Positions 35,291 through 44,843 are shown, counted from the first letter of the stretch. The stretch is DNA of 64,000 bases from Streptomyces sp. NRRL S-337 (GCF_000720175.1 NZ_JOIX01000017.1:120084-184083), one strand, 5' to 3'. Translations and numbers: made by a program. The notes: generated by a model from the sequence alone, not told the origin.

Positions 35291-35740
35291 GACTGTGACC
35301 GCCTGGGACTCCTTGTCGGAGCCGGTCAGGTCGCTGTCCTTGCCGTGGAACAGGTCGTGGTTGGCGCTGTTCCAGTTCTCCACGACCTGGAGCCCGTCGT
35401 TGATCTCGCGGCGTAGCTCCGTGTCGGCGAGGTAGTCGCAGATGAACGCCGTGCGTACCGCGTGGCCCAGTTCCCCGTTGACGAACAGGTGCCGTACCCG
35501 CCACAGGACGGCTTCGCTCTCGCCGTGCTTGCCGCTGACCGCGACCCGCTTGATGCCTATGTTCGTGCCCAGCGCGAACAGCACCAGCAGCAGTCAGCGC
35601 CGCAGCACCGCCTTCGGCACGGCCTGCCGCGTGGCGACGGAGGTGAACTCGCCGGTGAAGCCGGTGGCGGACTCGGCCTCCTGAGGATGTCGATCAGGTC
35701 GATGGTGCCCCAGCGGCGTACGACCTCGGCGGCATCCGGC
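35291..35740 (-). pseudogene. Tn3-family transposase fragment with deletions
   Basis: Pieces of the C-terminal catalytic region of a Tn3-type transposase appear in three frames: RRWGTIDLID, then [36 protein letters not shown] and [19 protein letters not shown] followed by HDLFHGK. A block between the LFVN and FICDYLAD segments is missing, and the sequence stops after a KESQAVTV segment at 35291. At least two frameshifts. Clearly inactive. Confidence 0.85.
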
Positions 35741-35801
35741 TCCTCCGCCGCAACCGCGCGGAAGCGACCGAGCGGCTGCGCCGCGACCCTCAGGCGCCCG
35801 A

Positions 35802-36260
35802 GTGGACCCCGAGGAACTGGAGACCGAAAAGCGGATCAGCGCGGGCCGCCCGTGGCTGGACGACATGAGCCGCTGGGAGACGGTCGACCCTGCGCTGTAC
35901 AGCTCGTACGCGGACGACCCGCAGGAGCTCTACTTGAACAACCTCTGCCACGCCCCCGGCTGGAAGACCGGCGGCTGGACCCACTGAGCAGTCACCGACC
36001 CCGTTCCCCGCCCCTGCCCCTGCCCCTGCCCCGAGTGCGGCACCGAGCAGGTCCCGCTCCTCACCATCGCCTCCTCGGAATGGAACGGCGGCAGCGGGAC
36101 CTGGATCCCCGAGGAGGAACGGACGACCCCGGCACCCCGCATCGTCTGGGTGCGCGGGACGGCGACGTTCACCTGGATCGACATCGCCGGCGGCAACAAC
36201 CTGCAACTCCACGCCTGCCCGGCCGACCCGTCCCACCCCCACATCGAACGGGTCCCCTGA
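35802..36260 (+). pseudogene. DUF1963-like protein relic
   Basis: Two frames encode consecutive parts of a hypothetical protein: LYLNNLCHAPGWKTGGWTH (ending 35987), then after a shift CPECGTEQVPLLTIASSEWN, GGSGTWIPEEER and NLQLHACPADPSHPH, ending at 36260. The break coincides with a CCCCTG hexamer repeated three times near 36007, a likely slippage site. The Cys-x2-Cys and GGW motifs resemble DUF1963-type or related proteins. The N-terminus is lost against the Tn3 relic. Confidence 0.5.
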
Positions 36261-36597
36261 GCCCTCACGGAAGTCCTCCGCGCCGACGCGTACGCCACAA
36301 TCGCCACCGCGATCGACTCTCCAGTCAGCAGTCTTGGCCAACCACCAGAGGATCCAAACGATGGGCCTACGTCTCAAGCGAGAGCATGTGTCGTTGAGTT
36401 CATGCGTCACTCATGGTCCGAAGAGCGCAGGAATGTCAGTGAGCAGTATGAGCACCTGACATGGCGCAGAGGCTTGGTGATCATGTGCGGAGGCAGACTG
36501 GTCCGTGGCAGGATGGCGGCGTGTTGACCCGTAAGGCGATGCCGTGCAGGCATCCGCAGGGGCTGCGCACAAAGCGAACGGGGCGGGGAGCTGAGAC

Positions 36598-37992
36598 ATG
36601 GTCGCCTTCTATTCCTCCGCGCTGGACGGAGTCGCCGCCAACCCGGCTCTTCCCACACCGCTGCTGCTGCGGCTGATCGCCTTCGACGGCGGGGGCCACG
36701 GCCCGCCCTTCCAAGCTCTCCATCGGAGGGGGCTGCCCGAGTCGGCCGTGGCGGCTGTGCTCACCCACCCGGTCCTGGACGCGCGAGTCGAGTTCGCCTT
36801 GAGCGGCCAGGCGGAGCCCGAGCAGCGGGCCCGGCTCGCGGACGACGCCTCGCCCAAGGTACGGGCCGCCGTCGCGCACGGACCCGAGTGGACCCACGAT
36901 CACCGGACGAAGGTCCGTCCGCTTCCGGACGCCGTGTGCGGGCGCCTCCTCGAAGACCCCGAAGCGTCCGTACGGACCGCGCTGTTGGACTCGCGCCACT
37001 TGGCGCCGTCCTTTCTCGCCTCCCTGGTTGGGCATCCCGATCCGGCCGCACGACGTGCCGCCCTGCGCGTCTGGGACGAACTGGCGGCGGACGGGCGCGC
37101 CACGCTGCTCGACGACCCCGATCCTGAGGTACGGCGGTCGGCCGCGCTGTGCGCATGTCCTGACGACGCAGGGCTCACGTCGGCGCTGCTTCAGGACCCC
37201 GCCGCCCTGCCCGAGGCGCTGCGCCGGGGGCTTCTCGACCGCGCGGACGCCGAGCGGTTCCTCGCCGAGGGCAGCCACCTGGTTGAACTCGCCGCTAATC
37301 CGTCCCTGCCGGCCGACCTTGTGGACCGTCTTGCCGTCGACCCCGACGAAGGGGTGCGGCTCGCCGTCTCCCTCAGGCCCGAGCTGACCGAAGCCCGACG
37401 CGCCGCGATCGACTTCACGGTGGCCCCGTACGCACGGGGTGACGTGGACTGGGTGGCGGCCGGCATCGCCGACCAGCAGGTGCTGCATCGGGCCGTGACC
37501 TCCGGCCATCCGCTGCTGCGCCGCGCCGCAGCCCGCAGCCCCCATCTGCCACCCGATCTCCTGCGGCTTCTGGCCGAGGACACAGACGACCTCGTGCGCA
37601 CCCACCTGGCCGTGTACCACCCCGACACCCCGGAGGAGGTCCTGATGAGCGTGTACGCACGGCTCGGCGGGACGTTCTCCGCCTGGATGGCGACCGGCCA
37701 CCCCCGCTTCCCCCGCGAGGGGCTCGCTGCCCGCTTCGCGGACCATCCGAACGGGATCTACCGACAGCTGGCAGTCCGCGACCCGGCCGCCGGCCCCGAT
37801 CTGATTGAGCGGCTCAGCCACGACCCGGACGTCTGGACGCGGCAGGCGGCGGCCAGCGACCCGCGCCTGCCGCTCCCGCGGCTCCTGGAGGCCCTCGCCC
37901 TGCCCGAACTGGCCTGCAGCGCGGGCACCAACCCGGCCCTTCCCCAGAGTGAGATGGTCGCGGTCATGGACGAGGCCGGGGTGCCCGCATGA
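36598..37992 (+). CDS. Leucine-rich-repeat-variant (LRV/HEAT-like) protein
   Basis: 464 residues made of about 15-18 alpha-helical repeats of 20-25 residues, recognisable by recurrent xANPALPTPLLLRLIAxD and xDPDPEVRRSAAxC patterns: for example VAANPALPTPLLLRLIAFD at the start, LAANPSLPADLVDRLAVDPD in the middle and SAGTNPALPQSEMVAVM at the end. Such proteins are cytoplasmic scaffolds; the family is large in Streptomyces and its partners are unknown. ATG 36598 has GGGGAG upstream. The stop overlaps the start of a following degraded frame (ATGA). Confidence 0.82.
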   Translation: MVAFYSSALDGVAANPALPTPLLLRLIAFDGGGHGPPFQALHRRGLPESAVAAVLTHPVLDARVEFALSGQAEPEQRARLADDASPKVRAAVAHGPEWTHDHRTKVRPLPDAVCGRLLEDPEASVRTALLDSRHLAPSFLASLVGHPDPAARRAALRVWDELAADGRATLLDDPDPEVRRSAALCACPDDAGLTSALLQDPAALPEALRRGLLDRADAERFLAEGSHLVELAANPSLPADLVDRLAVDPDEGVRLAVSLRPELTEARRAAIDFTVAPYARGDVDWVAAGIADQQVLHRAVTSGHPLLRRAAARSPHLPPDLLRLLAEDTDDLVRTHLAVYHPDTPEEVLMSVYARLGGTFSAWMATGHPRFPREGLAARFADHPNGIYRQLAVRDPAAGPDLIERLSHDPDVWTRQAAASDPRLPLPRLLEALALPELACSAGTNPALPQSEMVAVMDEAGVPA

Positions 37993-38019
37993 CGAAGAGC
38001 GCTTGGAGCGACCCGTCGG

Positions 38020-38300
38020 TCGGAGCACTCGGTTGCGCCCCGACGCCGCGCGGCAGCTGGCCGACCAACTGTCGCCGGCCGGGCCGGGCCGGGCCACCCC
38101 TGGGAGGCGTCCGGTTCACCACCTCATGGGGGTGCCGGACCCCTCTCGACGTCCTCCTGGTCGAGCCCGAGCTGGTCGCCGGGATCGTGGTCGGCACAGC
38201 CGAGGAGCGGGGAGCTTGGCGGCACCGGTCCGCGTCGCCCGGCTCCCCTGGACGTCACGGCCTCGGATGTACCGCCCTACGGAACGAGCCCAACGCCCCA
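38020..38300 (+). pseudogene. ATP-dependent DNA ligase C-terminal relic
   Basis: Frames here give RPDAARQLADQLSPAGPG, then GVRFTTSWG and PLDVLLVEPELVAGIVVGTA followed by EERGAWRH, like the oligonucleotide-binding end of actinobacterial ATP-dependent ligases (HPWEG ... VEPxLVAEV ... WRHP). Several small frameshifts. Its last part lies inside the 222-bp repeat copy 2. Confidence 0.6.
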
Positions 38301-38404
38301 ACGGGATGAGCCTGGCGCTCCGTACGCCAGGGCAACCTCGACGAAGCCGCCTGGTGCCGCGAGGCGCGCGTGTTCTGCGGGCCCGGGCAAGCGCGCCGCC
38401 GGCA
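38183..38404 (+). repeat. 223-bp repeat, copy 2
   Basis: Matches 12126-12348 in the same orientation with few differences and one indel; both copies stop at the same base. Here the right edge joins directly to an IS701-type transposase relic on the minus strand. Confidence 0.85.
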
Positions 38405-39030
38405 CGTGGTGACTTCGTGGTTGCGGGCTACCGCGAGCACGAAGCCGGTACCGCGTTCCTCCAGGGCGGTACGCAGTTTCGGGATGCTGCCGTAGACCTC
38501 GTCACCCGCCACCCATGAGGCGTGGTGGCCGGCATCCAGGAAGCGGGCGATCATGCGGACGGCCAATTCAGGTTTGGTCGCGAACGCGGTGTCCAGGTCA
38601 AGCCCGGCTGCCTGACAGCGGTCGGGCTGGTCGGTCCACGAACGCGGGATGTACAGCTCCCGGTCCACTGCGGTGTGTCCGCGCTGGCCTGCGTAGACCA
38701 GGTAGACGGCGACTTGGGAGCTTTCGATCCTTCCTGCGGCCCGGTGTACTGGCGTTGGACGCCGACGGTGTAGGTGCCCTTCTTCACGTCGTCGGTCTCG
38801 TCGACCACCAGCACCGCCTGGTCGTCGCGCAGGTGCTCGACCACGCAGCCGCGCAGGTCGTCACGGACGAGGTCGGCGTCCCACTTGGCGCGGTTCAGCA
38901 GGTGCTGCATGCCGTCCGGAGTCGCCTCTCCGGCCCATTCGGCGATGGTCCAGCAGTTCTTGCGGGGTAACTCCGAGAGCAGCCCGAGCACGAACCGCCG
39001 TATTCGGCGGTGGGGTTCGTGTCCGCAGTG
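38405..39030 (-). pseudogene. IS701-family transposase, N-terminal half, frameshifted
   Basis: From right to left: RRFVLGLLSELPRKNCWTIA, EWAGEATPDGMQHLLNRAKW and AVLVVDETDDVKKGTYTVGV (first catalytic Asp), then after a shift near 38745 DRELYIPRSWTDQPDRCQAA, RFLDAGHHASWVAGDEVYGS and LEERGTGFVLAVARNHEVTT. It is cut at 38404 by the 222-bp repeat, losing the C-terminal half, and at the right by the 28-bp direct repeat. It complements the C-terminal half at 12500-13267. Confidence 0.87.
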
Positions 39031-39038
39031 GTACCCGC

Positions 39039-39066
39039 CAGCGTGATCTCGATCTACAGCGGGAGT
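39039..39066. repeat. 28-bp direct repeat, left copy
   Basis: CAGCGTGATC-T-CGATCTACAG then C-G-GGAGT; the right copy at 42109-42136 differs at two bases. The pair lies exactly 3070 bp apart and brackets the MFS-NmrA operon. Confidence 0.85.
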
Positions 39067-39501
39067 GCGCAAGACGGCGAAATCCGCTGCAGGAACAATC
39101 TTCGCGATGAGCGGCATGGGCGTCCGCATGAGGCACGTGCTGACGCGACGTCGGAGCTCCGGCCAGGCAAGGTCGTCCTGGTCCCATGACGTGGTCGCCA
39201 GCATCGACGTGATCAAGGTTGCGCGGTTCGCTAACCCTCCGCTAGCGTGTTCGGCATCTGTAATCGACACAGAGGGAGTGCGAGAAGCTAAGCGACCTGC
39301 GAAGGACCGCGATCGACAAGTCCGTTGAGGACTGATCGACGGTTGAGAGGGCCGATGAAGGCCGGAGTCGGGCACAGGATCCGACCATCCCATCTCCGCT
39401 GCTGAAGCAAGCAGCGTTCTTCACCGAGTTCGTTATGCGTACTCCCACTCAGGGCGATGCACCGCACCGCGGCGTCGCTCCTCGATTACAAAGGATTCCT
39501 C

Positions 39502-41100
39502 ATGGCTTCCCGCTCGTCCGGGCCTGCCCTCGACGCACCCGCCGTACCGGCCTCGTCAGCCAAGACCAACGCGGTCGTGCTGACCCTGATGGTCGCGGTC
39601 TTCCTGTCCCTGCTCGACACCCAGATCGTCGCAACGGCGCTGCCCCGTGTGGTCAGCGACCTGGGCGGACTCGACCAGTTCGCCTGGGTCACCACTGGTT
39701 ACCTCATCGGTGGCAGCGCCACCGTGCCTGTGTTCGGCAAGCTCGGCGATCTCTTCGGACGCAAACGCGTCTTCATGGCCTCGATCACCGTGTTCCTGCT
39801 CGGATCCACCCTGTGCGGCCTCGCGCAGACGATGAGTCAGCTCATCGCCTTCCGCGTCCTGCAGGGCATCGGCAGCGGCGGCCTGTTCATCTGCGTGCTC
39901 GCGATCATCGGCGAGATGTTCTCGCCGCGTGAAGGCGCCCGGTACTACGGCTGGTTCTCCCTCACCTTCGGAGCCGCCTCGCTGGCCGGCCCCACCCTCG
40001 GCGGCATTCTCACCGAACTCGCCAACTGGCGTTGGGTGTTCTTCATCAACCTGCCCGTCGGCGCGCTGGTCCTTCTGGTCCTCTGCTCGACGCTATACCT
40101 GCCCGCCCGCCGCCAGAAGGCCCACATCGACTACATGGGAGTGTTCCTTCTCGTCCTCGCAATCGTCGGCCTCAACCTGCTCGCCGGCTGGGCCGGCGTC
40201 AAGTACGACTGGAGCTCCCCGGTCATCCTCTGCCTCGCCGCCGGATCCGTCGTCGCCGTGGCGCTCTTCATCCTGTCGCAGCGCCGCGCCCTCGACCCGG
40301 TGATCCCGCTGCGGCTGTTCACCAACCGGACCTTCACCACCGTCGTCATCATCGGCTTCATCTCGGGATTCGTCGGCCTCGGCCTGCTCAACTACCTGGT
40401 GCTGTGGCTGCAGACGGTCCTCACCCTCGACGTCCAGGAATCCGGCTTCGTCCTGACCGCGATGATGCTCGCTGTGGTCCTGGCCTCCTACCTCAGCTCC
40501 AAGGTCATCGGGTACACCGGCTCGTACCGCTGGTTCCCGGTCCTCAGCATGGTCGTCTTCGCCGTCGCCGCGGTGCTGTTCTCCACGGCCGGGCCTTCGA
40601 CCAGTCTGTCGCTCGCCGTCGTCTACATGCTGCTGTTCGGTGTCGCCGGTGGCCTCAACTCGCAGGCCCTCAGCCTCGCCGCTCGCAACACCGCGAGCAT
40701 GCGGGACATCGGTGCAGTGCAAGGTACCGCGACCCTCATGCGCCAGCTCGGCACAGCGCTCGGAGTCTCCTTCTTCGCCGCCGTCATGACCAGTCGGCTC
40801 GGCACCGGACTCCACGACCGCCTCGGCAAGTCCGGTGTCGACATCGACAAGGACGGCTCCCTCTCGCCCGAGATCGTCGGCAAGCTGTCCGCCCCGCTCC
40901 GGCTCGAACTCGCCGGCGTCTACGCGGACTCGTTCCGCGTCATTTTCTACGCGGTCATCCCCATCGCCCTCATCGGACTCGTGGCCTCGTTCCTCCTCAA
41001 GGACATCAAGCTCGCCGGCAGGCACGCGCCGGCCGAGCCGGAAACGTCCTCCGCCGACGAGGGCGCAGTCCTCGGCTCGGCGGCTCGCGGCAATTCCTGA
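39502..41100 (+). CDS. MFS transporter, DHA2 (EmrB/QacA) family
   Basis: 532 residues, 14 TM helices as in drug:H+ antiporters of the DHA2 group. Helix 1 begins AVVLTLMVAVFLSLLDTQIV with the characteristic LDxTIVxxALP motif (LDTQIVATALP); motif A follows helix 2 (FGKLGDLFGRKRVF), and motif C in helix 5 reads FGAASLAGPTLGG. It probably exports toxic hydrophobic compounds. ATG 39502 has AAGGA upstream; a longer frame from 39457 is less likely. It is followed 72 bp later by an NmrA-like gene, and the pair looks like a mobile resistance cassette. Confidence 0.92.
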   Translation: MASRSSGPALDAPAVPASSAKTNAVVLTLMVAVFLSLLDTQIVATALPRVVSDLGGLDQFAWVTTGYLIGGSATVPVFGKLGDLFGRKRVFMASITVFLLGSTLCGLAQTMSQLIAFRVLQGIGSGGLFICVLAIIGEMFSPREGARYYGWFSLTFGAASLAGPTLGGILTELANWRWVFFINLPVGALVLLVLCSTLYLPARRQKAHIDYMGVFLLVLAIVGLNLLAGWAGVKYDWSSPVILCLAAGSVVAVALFILSQRRALDPVIPLRLFTNRTFTTVVIIGFISGFVGLGLLNYLVLWLQTVLTLDVQESGFVLTAMMLAVVLASYLSSKVIGYTGSYRWFPVLSMVVFAVAAVLFSTAGPSTSLSLAVVYMLLFGVAGGLNSQALSLAARNTASMRDIGAVQGTATLMRQLGTALGVSFFAAVMTSRLGTGLHDRLGKSGVDIDKDGSLSPEIVGKLSAPLRLELAGVYADSFRVIFYAVIPIALIGLVASFLLKDIKLAGRHAPAEPETSSADEGAVLGSAARGNS

Positions 41101-41172
41101 CTCACCACTCGACGAGTGGCCTCCCCGCACGGTGTCCACCGTGCAACACACCCCTGACAAGGAGAAATACGC

Positions 41173-42021
41173 ATGATCCTGGTTACTGGCGCCACCGGCA
41201 ACGTCGGCAGCGAACTCGTCGCCCAGCTCGCCGCCGACGGCGTGCCGGTGCGGGCCATGACCCGTTCGCCCGAGAAGGCGAACTTCCCCACAAGCGTCGA
41301 GGTCGTCGCCGGCGACTTCGACAAGCCGGAGACCCTGCCCGCTGCTCTGGCCGGCGTCGAGCGGGTCTTCGTCGTCCCGCCGGGCTACGGCCCCGAAGGA
41401 CCGGTCCAGGAGGCTACCCTCGTCGCCGCCGCCCGCGAGGCCGGTGTCAAGCACCTGGTCAAGCTCTCCACCAGCGGTGTCGGCTTCGGCGCCACCGACC
41501 CGCTCACCTCCGGCCACCGCGCCGGCGAGCAGCTCATCAAAGACTCCGGCCTGGACTGGTCGATCCTGCGCCCCGGCACCTTCATGATCTACCTCTACGG
41601 CTACGCCGACACCATCGGCAAGGAGCGGACCATGTACGTGACCGAGGGCGACCCGGTCTCCGCCATGATCCACCCGCGCGACATCGCCTCGGTCGCGGCC
41701 AAGGTGCTCACCACCTCCGGCCACGAAGGCCAGACCTACACCCTGACTGGCGGCGAGGCGCTCAGCCCGCAGCGGCAAGGCGAGATCATCGGCGAGGCCC
41801 TCGGCCAAAAGGTCAAGGTCGTCGAGCGCACAGCTGCCGAGACCCAGGCCGACTTCGACCGCCTCGGCTGGGGCGGCCCGCGCCTCGCGGCCCTGCTCGA
41901 ACTCAAGCGCCAGTCCGCCGCCTGGGACTGGAACATCTCCGACTCCGTCGAGCAGATCACCGGCATGGCGCCGCTGACCCTGCGCAACTGGGTCGACGAG
42001 AACATCCACATCTTCGGCTGA
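41173..42021 (+). CDS. NmrA-like NAD(P)H-binding oxidoreductase
   Basis: 282 residues. An NAD(P)-binding GATGNVG motif at residues 6-12 starts the protein (MILVTGATGNVGSELVAQLA), followed by VRAMTRSPEKANFP, VKHLVKLSTSGVGFG, SGLDWSILRPGTFM and HPRDIASVAAKVLTTSGHEG. This is the NmrA/QorB-like group of atypical short-chain dehydrogenases, quinone reductases or redox sensors. ATG 41173 has AGGAG upstream. Co-transcription with the DHA2 exporter suggests a shared role, perhaps handling an electrophilic or quinone compound. Confidence 0.9.
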   Translation: MILVTGATGNVGSELVAQLAADGVPVRAMTRSPEKANFPTSVEVVAGDFDKPETLPAALAGVERVFVVPPGYGPEGPVQEATLVAAAREAGVKHLVKLSTSGVGFGATDPLTSGHRAGEQLIKDSGLDWSILRPGTFMIYLYGYADTIGKERTMYVTEGDPVSAMIHPRDIASVAAKVLTTSGHEGQTYTLTGGEALSPQRQGEIIGEALGQKVKVVERTAAETQADFDRLGWGGPRLAALLELKRQSAAWDWNISDSVEQITGMAPLTLRNWVDENIHIFG

Positions 42022-42108
42022 GCCGATCCGCACACGGCGCGGGGCTGATGCGCCCGGGATCTCCCCGGCGCACCGGCCCCGCACTGCATCCCCGCCCCGG
42101 CGCGGGTT

Positions 42109-42136
42109 CAGCGTGATCACGATCTACAGCTGGAGT
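42109..42136. repeat. 28-bp direct repeat, right copy
   Basis: Second copy of the repeat at 39039-39066. It overlaps the 3' end of the minus-strand nuclease-like gene and supplies its last codons and its stop. Confidence 0.85.
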
Positions 42137-43379
42137 ACTGGGAGGTGATGACCACCTGGTACGCCTCGCCGTCGAGGATGCGCTCGGACTGAACGTCACG
42201 GCCCAGCTGTCCCCCCGCGCCCGTGTTCTCGTCCTTGGGGACATGGGCCCTGATGCAGGGTGCCACCGGCTCGTCGCGTACGACCGTTACGCTCCACACA
42301 CCGCCCACGTTGCGAGGGATGATCTCCGTGCACATGGAACCGATCGTGCCGCCCTCGCGGGATTTGGCGAAGGGGAACTCGTCACAGGAATCGTCCCGGA
42401 CACTGGGGTCCCCCACGAAGGGCCTCGGGGGAGCCTCGCAGCTGTAATAGCGCCTCTTGTCCGCCATCTTGTCGTCGGCGTCACGCGTGAGCGGCTTCTT
42501 CTCGGTGCCGAGCCTGCCGTTGGTCAGGTTGTTCTGCGCCCACTCGTAGGCCACTGCGGCGGCCCCGTAGAGGGACTTGCCAATGGTCACCTGGGCCAGG
42601 TGGCCCGTGACGATGCAGCCGGGGTACCGGCCGACCTGTCCGTCACAGCGCAGCGAGGGACCCGCCCAGTCCTGGGGGCTGGTGACGGGGTTCGCTCCGG
42701 TGCTCACCACCTCGGACCGGTAGGAGATCTGTGTGCGCTGACTGAGGCCGCCGCCCCGGACGGTGGAGTCGTAGGACAGCGTCCCGGTGTGGTCCTCCTC
42801 GCCCTGGTGCAGCTCGATGTACCCGCCGCCCCAGGCGGGCGGGCCCGCGATGCACTGGGTGCAGTCCGATCGAAGGGACACTTTCATCGCGGGAATGGTG
42901 GGTGACATCGCGCCGGCGAGGACGGAGATGCTCTCCTGCCACCGCGTACTTGTAGGGCTCGGCTCGGACGCGGCCACGAGCGTGAGAGCGGCGGTGCCGA
43001 TCACCTGGCCGTCGGGGCTGACGAGCGCGTACACGATGTTGTGCCGCACGCAGTACGCGTGACGGGTGGAGACGACATCCACCGGTTCGGAGGAGGCGCA
43101 CAGGGCCCCCGCGCCGTCCCGAGGGGCAGCCGTGACGTGGGCGCGGATGCGGGCCAGGTCCTGGGCGGAGACGGGGCCTTGTTGGGTGCAGGTCCACGCC
43201 GCGCCGTGGCGTGCGGGCCCGGAGCCGGGGGCGGTGGCCGTGCACGTGCCGTGGCCCTTGGGAGCCGCCCGGCCGGCCGTCGACGGTGCGGCGGCGGCCG
43301 GTGTGGTGCCCAGGGCGAGGAGGGCTGCGGTCAGGGCGAGTGCGGCCAGTGCCGCGAGCAGGTGTCTGGCACGTTTCAA
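42117..43379 (-). CDS. Secreted NucA/NucB-type nuclease-like protein
   Basis: 420 residues. A clear signal peptide (about 1-31, LLAALAALALTAALLALGTT then AAAA) leads to a Cys-rich exported protein. Near residues 332-345 it carries SCDEFPFAKSREGG, the signature of NucA/NucB deoxyribonucleases, in which Asp and Glu form the active site. The N-terminal 250 residues are unrecognised and contain about six Cys. TTG 43379 has a G-rich ribosome site. The last residues (YSSCRS) and the stop are encoded by the 28-bp direct repeat, so the original C-terminus may have been changed. It is divergent from another secreted protein gene. Confidence 0.75.
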   Translation of the reverse strand: MKRARHLLAALAALALTAALLALGTTPAAAAPSTAGRAAPKGHGTCTATAPGSGPARHGAAWTCTQQGPVSAQDLARIRAHVTAAPRDGAGALCASSEPVDVVSTRHAYCVRHNIVYALVSPDGQVIGTAALTLVAASEPSPTSTRWQESISVLAGAMSPTIPAMKVSLRSDCTQCIAGPPAWGGGYIELHQGEEDHTGTLSYDSTVRGGGLSQRTQISYRSEVVSTGANPVTSPQDWAGPSLRCDGQVGRYPGCIVTGHLAQVTIGKSLYGAAAVAYEWAQNNLTNGRLGTEKKPLTRDADDKMADKRRYYSCEAPPRPFVGDPSVRDDSCDEFPFAKSREGGTIGSMCTEIIPRNVGGVWSVTVVRDEPVAPCIRAHVPKDENTGAGGQLGRDVQSERILDGEAYQVVITSQYSSCRS

Positions 43380-43571
43380 AGGGTGGTCCCCCCTGTTCGG
43401 TGGCGTACGGGTTCACCGAGGATCGAACCGGCGTGGCAACGGTCTGCGCCAGGGGCGGAATCGGCCCCTCGTGATCGTGGTGACCGGTTCCGGTCTCACT
43501 CCACCAGCCCTGTGGCCGCTACATTCACCCCCCGACCGGCCACATATGCGAAGTGGGGGAAATAAACAACG

Positions 43572-44843
43572 ATGCGCCGTATAGGACCTGTTAGCCGCGT
43601 CGGTAGATCACTCATGGCGGTGGCCGCTACGGCGGTCGCCGCCATGAGTCTTGCCGTCTCCCCGGCTGCTGCAACGCCCACCAGCACGACGGCGCAGACG
43701 CCCGCGCCGGGCGGCACCTGTACGGCGGCCGACCTCGGTACACGCCACCCGTACATCAAGACCAGCGAAGTGTCTCCGACGATCACCCACTTCAAGGGCT
43801 GGTACGTCACCCAGGGCACGACCGGCTACCAGAGCGTGACCACCAGCACCCAGACCACCATCTCGGTGTCCGTCGGCCTCAACGGCAACGTCCAGGGCAG
43901 TTTCGCCGTCGAGACCCTCGGCACCGTCGGCGCGATGCTGGGCCTGAACGTACAGGTCGACTACTCCTCCACCAGCAGCGTGTCGAGTACGGTCACGTGG
44001 AACTTCAACCAGCCCGGCTACTACGGCGTCTACAAGGGCACCAAGAAGGTCACCGGCACGTACGGAAGCCTCAACTGCAACCGCGTCCAACAGGACGACG
44101 GCAGCTGGGCGTTGAAGTGGATCGAAGGGCCCGGCAGCGGCAGCTTCACCACCTACACCACCCTTGAGGAAGGCGCGGTGCGCTGCCAGGACAAGGTGCC
44201 CGCAGGAAGCATCATGGCCAAGGCGCAAGAACTCCTCGACTGCGGCTCGGCCACCGCGAGGGCCAAGCACCCGGCGGGTGCGGTGGCGCCGACGGCGAAG
44301 CAGAAGCGGGACCGCCTCGCGCAGCGCCCGGCTCCCACCAGCGGCACGTCCGCCGAACAGCACAAGGCCACCGAGCCTATCGCGCGGGCCGATCTCAACT
44401 GCGAGCCCGGCGCCTACAAGATCGCCGTGCCTGACAAACCCCTGTCCTGGGGCGCGCCGCTCTTGGCGGCCGATGGTGTCCGCCTGCGGCCCTCGACGAT
44501 CTTCAGCGCCCACCTGGACAACTGGCGTCTGTGCAACGTGACGGAGCACAACGGGGTCCTTGAGGCGTCCCTGTGGAACTGGGGCAACGGCGGGTGCGCG
44601 ACCATCGCCGCGGAGAACGCGGCCACCGAACAGGCGGTCGTGCAGACGGCCCCCTGCGCGGAGGACGACCTCCAGCGGTTCTACATCTACCGCGACGTAC
44701 CCGGCAGCTCGAAGATCGGTGTGCAGAACAAGTACACCGGCTCCATGATGGGCCACGACCGGTACGCGGACGGGGAGTTCATACGCCAGTACTCCAGCGG
44801 CAGGCAGGACGGTACGGGTACGTACACCCTGATCGGAGTCTGA
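43572..44843 (+). CDS. Secreted beta-rich protein with Ser/Thr strands and C-terminal domain
   Basis: 423 residues. Signal peptide about 1-35 (SLMAVAATAVAAMSLAVSP then AAA). Residues 75-165 alternate Ser/Thr with hydrophobic residues (VTTSTQTTISVSVGLNG, LNVQVDYSSTSSVSSTVTWN), a pattern seen in membrane-spanning beta-hairpins of pore-forming toxins; this is inference. After an Ala/Lys/Pro linker (225-270) comes a C-terminal domain of about 150 residues with paired Cys and WRLCNVTEHNGVLEASLWNW, which may bind carbohydrate. Unknown family. It is divergent from the NucA/NucB-like gene and followed by a terminator. Confidence 0.68.
   Translation: MRRIGPVSRVGRSLMAVAATAVAAMSLAVSPAAATPTSTTAQTPAPGGTCTAADLGTRHPYIKTSEVSPTITHFKGWYVTQGTTGYQSVTTSTQTTISVSVGLNGNVQGSFAVETLGTVGAMLGLNVQVDYSSTSSVSSTVTWNFNQPGYYGVYKGTKKVTGTYGSLNCNRVQQDDGSWALKWIEGPGSGSFTTYTTLEEGAVRCQDKVPAGSIMAKAQELLDCGSATARAKHPAGAVAPTAKQKRDRLAQRPAPTSGTSAEQHKATEPIARADLNCEPGAYKIAVPDKPLSWGAPLLAADGVRLRPSTIFSAHLDNWRLCNVTEHNGVLEASLWNWGNGGCATIAAENAATEQAVVQTAPCAEDDLQRFYIYRDVPGSSKIGVQNKYTGSMMGHDRYADGEFIRQYSSGRQDGTGTYTLIGV

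Noticed and set aside
40032-42120. Frames of nearly 700 codons on both strands over the MFS and NmrA genes
   Set aside because: The composition is Arg/Pro/Ala or Gly/Asp-rich and they overlap two well-supported genes. They are shadows.
39039-42136. Composite transposon
   Set aside because: The flanking 28-bp repeats are direct and short, and no complete IS or transposase lies at either end.
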